This document shows positions 59,903 through 64,000 of a DNA stretch of 64,000 bases, in pieces. The stretch comes from Bacteroides faecis MAJ27. GTDB lineage: Bacteria > Bacteroidota > Bacteroidia > Bacteroidales > Bacteroidaceae. The notes under the pieces were generated by a model. It saw nothing but the letters and a program-made list of their open reading frames with translations, was not told where the DNA came from and did not search any database. The position numbers and the translations under genes are program-made. Within the stretch, counting starts at the first letter, position 1. Each line of letters starts with the position of its first letter. Where the stretch lies: NCBI RefSeq assembly GCF_900106755.1, contig NZ_FNNN01000016.1, positions 62,001 through 126,000 of the forward strand. The letters are read 5' to 3'.

Positions 59903-61171
59903 TCATCTTATTTTTAATGTAATAATCGTTATCGCTGCCAATACAATGGTTACAATCCAGAAACGGACGGTAATCTTTGATTCGTGGAACAGCTGGTCGG
60001 GTTTCGTGAATTTTACGGTACATCCCGGTTCTACCAGACTCATGGAAGTACGGAAATGATCGTGTATCGGAGTCCGTTTGAACAGCCGCTGTTTCACTCC
60101 TTTCCGTTTTCCTATCTTATAGTAGAAGCGTTGCAGTATGACCGACAGGTTCTCTACCAGGAACACGCCACAGAGAATCGGTATCAGCAGTTCTTTGTGG
60201 ATGATAATAGCAAAAACGGCAATAATACCACCGATGGTCAGACTACCTGTGTCTCCCATGAATACTTGTGCCGGATAGGCATTGTACCATAAGAAACCGA
60301 TCAACGCACCGATAAATGCGCAAATGTAAATTACCAGTTCTTCCGATCCCGGAATGTACATGATATTCAAGTAACTGGCAAACTCGATGTGCGACGATAC
60401 ATAGGCAAGTACTCCCAGTGTGGCACCGATGATGGCGGAGTTTCCGGCTGCCATGCCGTCCATTCCGTCGTTGAGGTTAGCACCATTCGATACGGCAGTT
60501 ACAACGAAAATCGTGATAATCACGAACAGTATCCATCCGGCTGTCTGTGCATGTTCGCCCATAAAACCGACCAGATCGGCATAATCTAAGTTATTGCTTT
60601 TGAAGAAAGGGATAGTGGTTTGGGTTGATTTTAAATCATTCGTTCCGTGGATCACTTCCATTTCCTGTCCCGGCGTATGAACTTCGATGTTCTCGCGGAT
60701 GACTACATCCGGGCTTAGATACAGAGTCAGTCCTACAATCAGTCCCAGACCGACCTGACCAATGATCTTGAATTTGCCGTGCAAACCTTCCTTGTCTTTC
60801 TTGAATATTTTGATGTAATCGTCGGCAAAACCGAGTGATCCCAGCCATACGGTGGTTATCAGCATCAATATCATATATATATTGTCCAGCTTTCCCAATA
60901 GCAGGCATGGTATGAGGATGGCTACGATAATGATAACCCCTCCCATACTTGGCACACCCACTTTGTTGACGCCAAACGGATCGGTCTTGGCATCACGCTG
61001 TGTTTCCGTGATTTGCTTCTTTTTCAGCAGATTGATGAATTTATCTCCCCAGATGCTTGATATAAGCAATGCGAGGATAACAGCCATCAAAGCACGGAAT
61101 GAGGTGTAACCGAACATTCCCGCTCCGGGAAAATTGAGCTTATGCAGCCATTCAAACAGATAATATAACAT
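59903..61171 (-). CDS. mraY: Phospho-N-acetylmuramoyl-pentapeptide transferase (MraY)
   Basis: 422 residues, about ten membrane helices, longer than E. coli MraY because of an insert of ~50 residues near 170-210 (a loop with VIRENIEVHTPGQEMEV), as in other Bacteroidetes. Catalytic features: GVPSMGGVIII (~74), FADDYIKIFKKDKEGL with the Asp pair (~116), NLNDGMDGMAAG (~235), MGDTGSLTIGG (~308) and the RTPIHDHFR histidine motif (~367). It makes lipid I. Confidence 0.96.
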   Translation of the reverse strand: MLYYLFEWLHKLNFPGAGMFGYTSFRALMAVILALLISSIWGDKFINLLKKKQITETQRDAKTDPFGVNKVGVPSMGGVIIIVAILIPCLLLGKLDNIYMILMLITTVWLGSLGFADDYIKIFKKDKEGLHGKFKIIGQVGLGLIVGLTLYLSPDVVIRENIEVHTPGQEMEVIHGTNDLKSTQTTIPFFKSNNLDYADLVGFMGEHAQTAGWILFVIITIFVVTAVSNGANLNDGMDGMAAGNSAIIGATLGVLAYVSSHIEFASYLNIMYIPGSEELVIYICAFIGALIGFLWYNAYPAQVFMGDTGSLTIGGIIAVFAIIIHKELLIPILCGVFLVENLSVILQRFYYKIGKRKGVKQRLFKRTPIHDHFRTSMSLVEPGCTVKFTKPDQLFHESKITVRFWIVTIVLAAITIITLKIR

Positions 61172-61268
61172 CTCTTTTCTCTTTACAATTTAGTGTCTGC
61201 AATTTACAGTCTCTTATTGATGCCCCACGCCTGATAAGGAGCTGTCCGTTGCAAATTATTATAGGTTG

Positions 61269-62717
61269 TCAATTAAATATTTCTTTCAAAACTTCTTTGT
61301 CATCGAAGTGATGTTTCACTCCTCTGATCTCCTGGTAATTTTCGTGCCCCTTTCCGGCTACGAGGATTACATCTCCTTTCTCTGCAAGCATGCAAGCTGT
61401 ACGGATTGCTTCTTTGCGGTCGGCGATACTAAGCGTTTTTCTCATATCTTCCGCATCCAGTCCGGCAAGCATATCGTTGATGATGTCTTGTGGCTCTTCA
61501 AAGCGGGGATTATCCGATGTTATAATTACCCGGTCGCTGGCTTTCGCTGCTTCTTTCGCCATGATAGGGCGTTTTCCCTTATCACGGTTGCCGCCGGCAC
61601 CTACTACGGTGATCACTTTACCTTTGCCTTCGAGTACTCCGTGAATGGCATTCAATACGTTAATCAGTGCATCCGGCGTATGTGCATAGTCAACGATTGC
61701 TGTCACTCCTTTCGGAGAACGGATGGCATCGAAACGTCCGGCTACCGGATGGAGTGTACTAAGTGCTATGAGTACCTCTTCCTCTTTTTTGCCTAATAAT
61801 ACGGCTGCTCCGAACACTGCCAGCAGGTTGGAGGCATTGAACTTGCCGATAAACTGAACGGCTAGTTCATGTTTGTTGAAATCGAGCAGCATCCCTTCAA
61901 AATGGGACTCAATGACCCGTCCTTTGAAGTCGCTGAGGCTTCTTAACGAATAGGTGTAAACCTTGGAACGTGTGTTCTGTGTCATCACCAGTCCATTCTT
62001 GTCGTCAAGGTTGGTGAGACTGAAAGCGTTTTTAGGCATATCGTCGAAGAACTTTTTCTTTGCCTTGAGATAGTTCTCTACGGTTTTATGATAATCAAGA
62101 TGGTCGCGGGTCAGGTTTGTGAAAATCCCTCCTGCAAACTTTAATCCGCTGATACGTTTCTGAGCGATGGAATGAGAGCTGACTTCCATAAAGACGTACT
62201 TGCATCCTTCATCTGCCATTTGACCCAATAAACGGTTTAGCGTGATAGGGTCGGGGGTTGTATGCTCTGTCGGAATCGGCTGGTCGTCGATATAGTTGCA
62301 GACAGTAGAGATTAACCCCACTTTATAACCGAAGTAGCGGAATGTATTATATAATAAGGTGGCAATGGTTGTTTTACCATTTGTTCCCGTGACACCGACC
62401 AGTTCGAATTGTTCTGTCGGATTTCCATAGAATGTCGTAGCAATCTTTCCTACTGCATCTTCGCTGTCTTTCACCTGAATATAGGTGATTCCTGCTACGG
62501 GCTCCTCCGGAAGGTCTTCACAAAGGATGGCAGTGGCTCCTTTCTGAATGGCGGCGGGAATATAGGCATGGCCATCGGTCTGCGTGCCACGCATCGCCAT
62601 AAATAGTTGGCCGGCTTCCACCAGACGGGAGTCAATGTTGACTCCGGTGATTTCTATCTTTGAATCTCCGGTCACTTGCACCGGCTGGATTGCTTTCAGT
62701 AACTCGTTTAATAACAT
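61269..62717 (-). CDS. murE: UDP-MurNAc-tripeptide synthetase (MurE), meso-DAP type
   Basis: 482 residues. VTGTNGKTTIATLLYNTF (~108) is the ATP site, EVSSHSIAQKRI (~177) holds the catalytic region, and DYAHTPDALINVL (~345) is the central motif. The substrate-choice motif reads SDNPRFEEP (~405); DNPR is the form that selects meso-diaminopimelate rather than lysine, matching Bacteroides cell walls. It adds the third stem amino acid. 97 bases before mraY; 23 after the penicillin-binding protein. Confidence 0.97.
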   Translation of the reverse strand: MLLNELLKAIQPVQVTGDSKIEITGVNIDSRLVEAGQLFMAMRGTQTDGHAYIPAAIQKGATAILCEDLPEEPVAGITYIQVKDSEDAVGKIATTFYGNPTEQFELVGVTGTNGKTTIATLLYNTFRYFGYKVGLISTVCNYIDDQPIPTEHTTPDPITLNRLLGQMADEGCKYVFMEVSSHSIAQKRISGLKFAGGIFTNLTRDHLDYHKTVENYLKAKKKFFDDMPKNAFSLTNLDDKNGLVMTQNTRSKVYTYSLRSLSDFKGRVIESHFEGMLLDFNKHELAVQFIGKFNASNLLAVFGAAVLLGKKEEEVLIALSTLHPVAGRFDAIRSPKGVTAIVDYAHTPDALINVLNAIHGVLEGKGKVITVVGAGGNRDKGKRPIMAKEAAKASDRVIITSDNPRFEEPQDIINDMLAGLDAEDMRKTLSIADRKEAIRTACMLAEKGDVILVAGKGHENYQEIRGVKHHFDDKEVLKEIFN

Positions 62718-62740
62718 ATCTGTCCTACTTAATTTAATTC

Positions 62741-64000
62741 TTAATGCATCGTAAGCGTAATCGTTTGCCCCTTCTTAACGACACTGCCGTTGGCTATCGA
62801 CTGGCTTTTTACTTTCCCGACTCCCACCAGATTGACTTTCAATCCTTTACTTTCCAATAGATAAACAGCATCTTTTGCTCCCATACCTACGACGCTCGGT
62901 ACGAAGTTCTGCATGATACCCCGGCTCTCAAGAACCACAGCTTGAGGAGCGGGATGAGTGCTTCCCCATACTTCTTTCCCCGAGTCGGTGATTTTTCCCT
63001 GTATCTTTATATTCAGTTCTTCCAGTACCCGTTGCGTTTCCCTCATTTCTCCCGCCTTGACGTTCGGGATGACAACCGTATTTGTATCAATGGCGCTGGT
63101 GAGCGGTAAGCGCAGGTCTTTTGCATAGACTCTTTCTGCAATCTTACTGAATACGCTACCCGCCATCAAACCTCCCGAAGCAGGCAGACCGGGTTTCTGG
63201 ATAGAGACAATCATACTGTATTTAGGCTTTTCCGACGGGAAGTATCCGCAGAAACTGACGAGATAATTGGTTCTTCCCGTCTTATATCCCGCTGCTCCCT
63301 GCGAAATCTGTGCGGTTCCGGTTTTACCGGAAACATGGAACTGCTTGCTTCCCGCGGGTTTGGCGAGTCCTTCGCCTACTACTTTCCGTAGGATTTCCCG
63401 TATCTGTGCCAACGTTTTGTCCGAACAGATTTTCGGATTGATAACCTCGGTCGGGTATTCCTTTACCACTTCTCCGTCTCTGACAGCGGCTCTTACAAAC
63501 TTCGGACGAATGGATACTCCGTTGTTGGCAATCGCATTGTAGAATGTCAGAATATTGATCGGCGGAACCTGAGTTTCATAACCGATACTCATCCACGGCA
63601 ATGTCGTTTTCGAAAAATAGCGTTCTTTCGGACCGCGAATGTTCGGCTTTCCTTCTCCTGATATTTGCAGGTGGAGAGGTTGGTCAATGCTCATCCGTTT
63701 CAGTCCGTCTACAAATTTCTGCGGGTTACTTCCATAAAAGTTTTCAATGATGCTGGAAGTTCCTACATTGGATGATACTCCCAGAATCTCGGTAACAGTC
63801 AGTTTGCCATATCCTCCGCGATGCCAGTTGTGGTCTTTCATGACACGACCGTGCATCGGCTTTTGTCCGTTGCCGGTGTCTACGATATAGTCCGGAGTGA
63901 TTTTTCCGTCCTCCAGAGCTACCATGATAGATGCCGTCTTGAAAGTGGATCCCGGCTCAAGCATATCACTGATTGCATTATTGCGTACCTCGTAATATTC
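62741..64000 (-). CDS. ftsI: Septal penicillin-binding protein (FtsI/PBP2B type) with PASTA domain, 5' end beyond the window
   Basis: The frame is open to the window edge, so only the C-terminal ~420 residues are visible. Transpeptidase motifs are in order: EPGSTFKTASI (SxxK nucleophile), GVSSNVGTSSI (SxN) and VSGKTGTAQIS (KTG). After the catalytic domain comes a single PASTA-like domain (PSVVGMGAKDAVYLLESKGLKV...GQTITLTMH). Position at the head of the visible dcw genes, before murE, fits the division transpeptidase that works with FtsW. Confidence 0.93.
   Translation of the reverse strand, partial: EYYEVRNNAISDMLEPGSTFKTASIMVALEDGKITPDYIVDTGNGQKPMHGRVMKDHNWHRGGYGKLTVTEILGVSSNVGTSSIIENFYGSNPQKFVDGLKRMSIDQPLHLQISGEGKPNIRGPKERYFSKTTLPWMSIGYETQVPPINILTFYNAIANNGVSIRPKFVRAAVRDGEVVKEYPTEVINPKICSDKTLAQIREILRKVVGEGLAKPAGSKQFHVSGKTGTAQISQGAAGYKTGRTNYLVSFCGYFPSEKPKYSMIVSIQKPGLPASGGLMAGSVFSKIAERVYAKDLRLPLTSAIDTNTVVIPNVKAGEMRETQRVLEELNIKIQGKITDSGKEVWGSTHPAPQAVVLESRGIMQNFVPSVVGMGAKDAVYLLESKGLKVNLVGVGKVKSQSIANGSVVKKGQTITLTMH

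Overview
The window is chromosomal DNA from a Bacteroides-type organism, close to the B. thetaiotaomicron group judging by gene content. Promoters follow the Bacteroides consensus (TTTG, about 19-21 bases, TAnnTTTG) and strong Shine-Dalgarno sequences are rare. Fimbrillins of the Mfa/Fim type, DUF3575/DUF3868 proteins, a C10 protease and BACON-like lipoproteins also point there. No genome search could be run, so the species is inference.

Layout. 1-3.7 kb: 3' end of argB, an ECF-like sigma factor with an overlapping single-span partner, a DUF2807 lipoprotein and a YgjP-type metallopeptidase. 3.7-14.3 kb, plus strand: rimP-nusA-infB, then cvpA and sufB-sufC-sufD-sufS. 14.4-20.5 kb: a UPF0145 protein, a predicted minus-strand small RNA, the membrane pyrophosphatase hppA, a predicted free-standing RNA of about 215 nt, rnhB and a DUF5723 outer-membrane protein. 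20.5-30.5 kb: corA, a 1 kb gene-free block of nested repeats, a frameshifted thioredoxin-fold gene, gpmI, a DUF3109 protein, gyrB, rpsT and tRNA-Glu.

31-39 kb is the most interesting part. A seven-gene minus-strand fimbrial operon starts beside a 246-bp segment bounded by perfect 22-bp inverted repeats. That segment holds one good promoter, which points away from the operon in this sequence. Just beyond it lies a tyrosine recombinase gene. This is a phase-variation switch captured in the OFF orientation, although the recombinase has Cys where the first catalytic Arg is expected. 39-49.7 kb holds recO, an AAA/PD-(D/E)XK protein, a lipoprotein plus PagL-like pair, and an AT-rich same-strand cluster: a C10 cysteine protease, several small lipoproteins, a DUF3244 protein and a membrane-spanning TPR/HTH regulator.

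49.7-64 kb is the division and cell-wall (dcw) cluster read right to left: penicillin-binding protein (cut by the window end), murE, mraY, murD, ftsW, murG, murC, ftsQ, ftsA, ftsZ and yqeY. Many junctions carry palindromic repeats. One of them is a 436-bp unit in which inverted repeats tightly enclose a GxxExxY (PD-(D/E)XK-like) gene; the same arms occur elsewhere as empty hairpins at 1.5 kb and 59.8 kb. Several unrelated intergenic palindromes have arms built of 7-base units.
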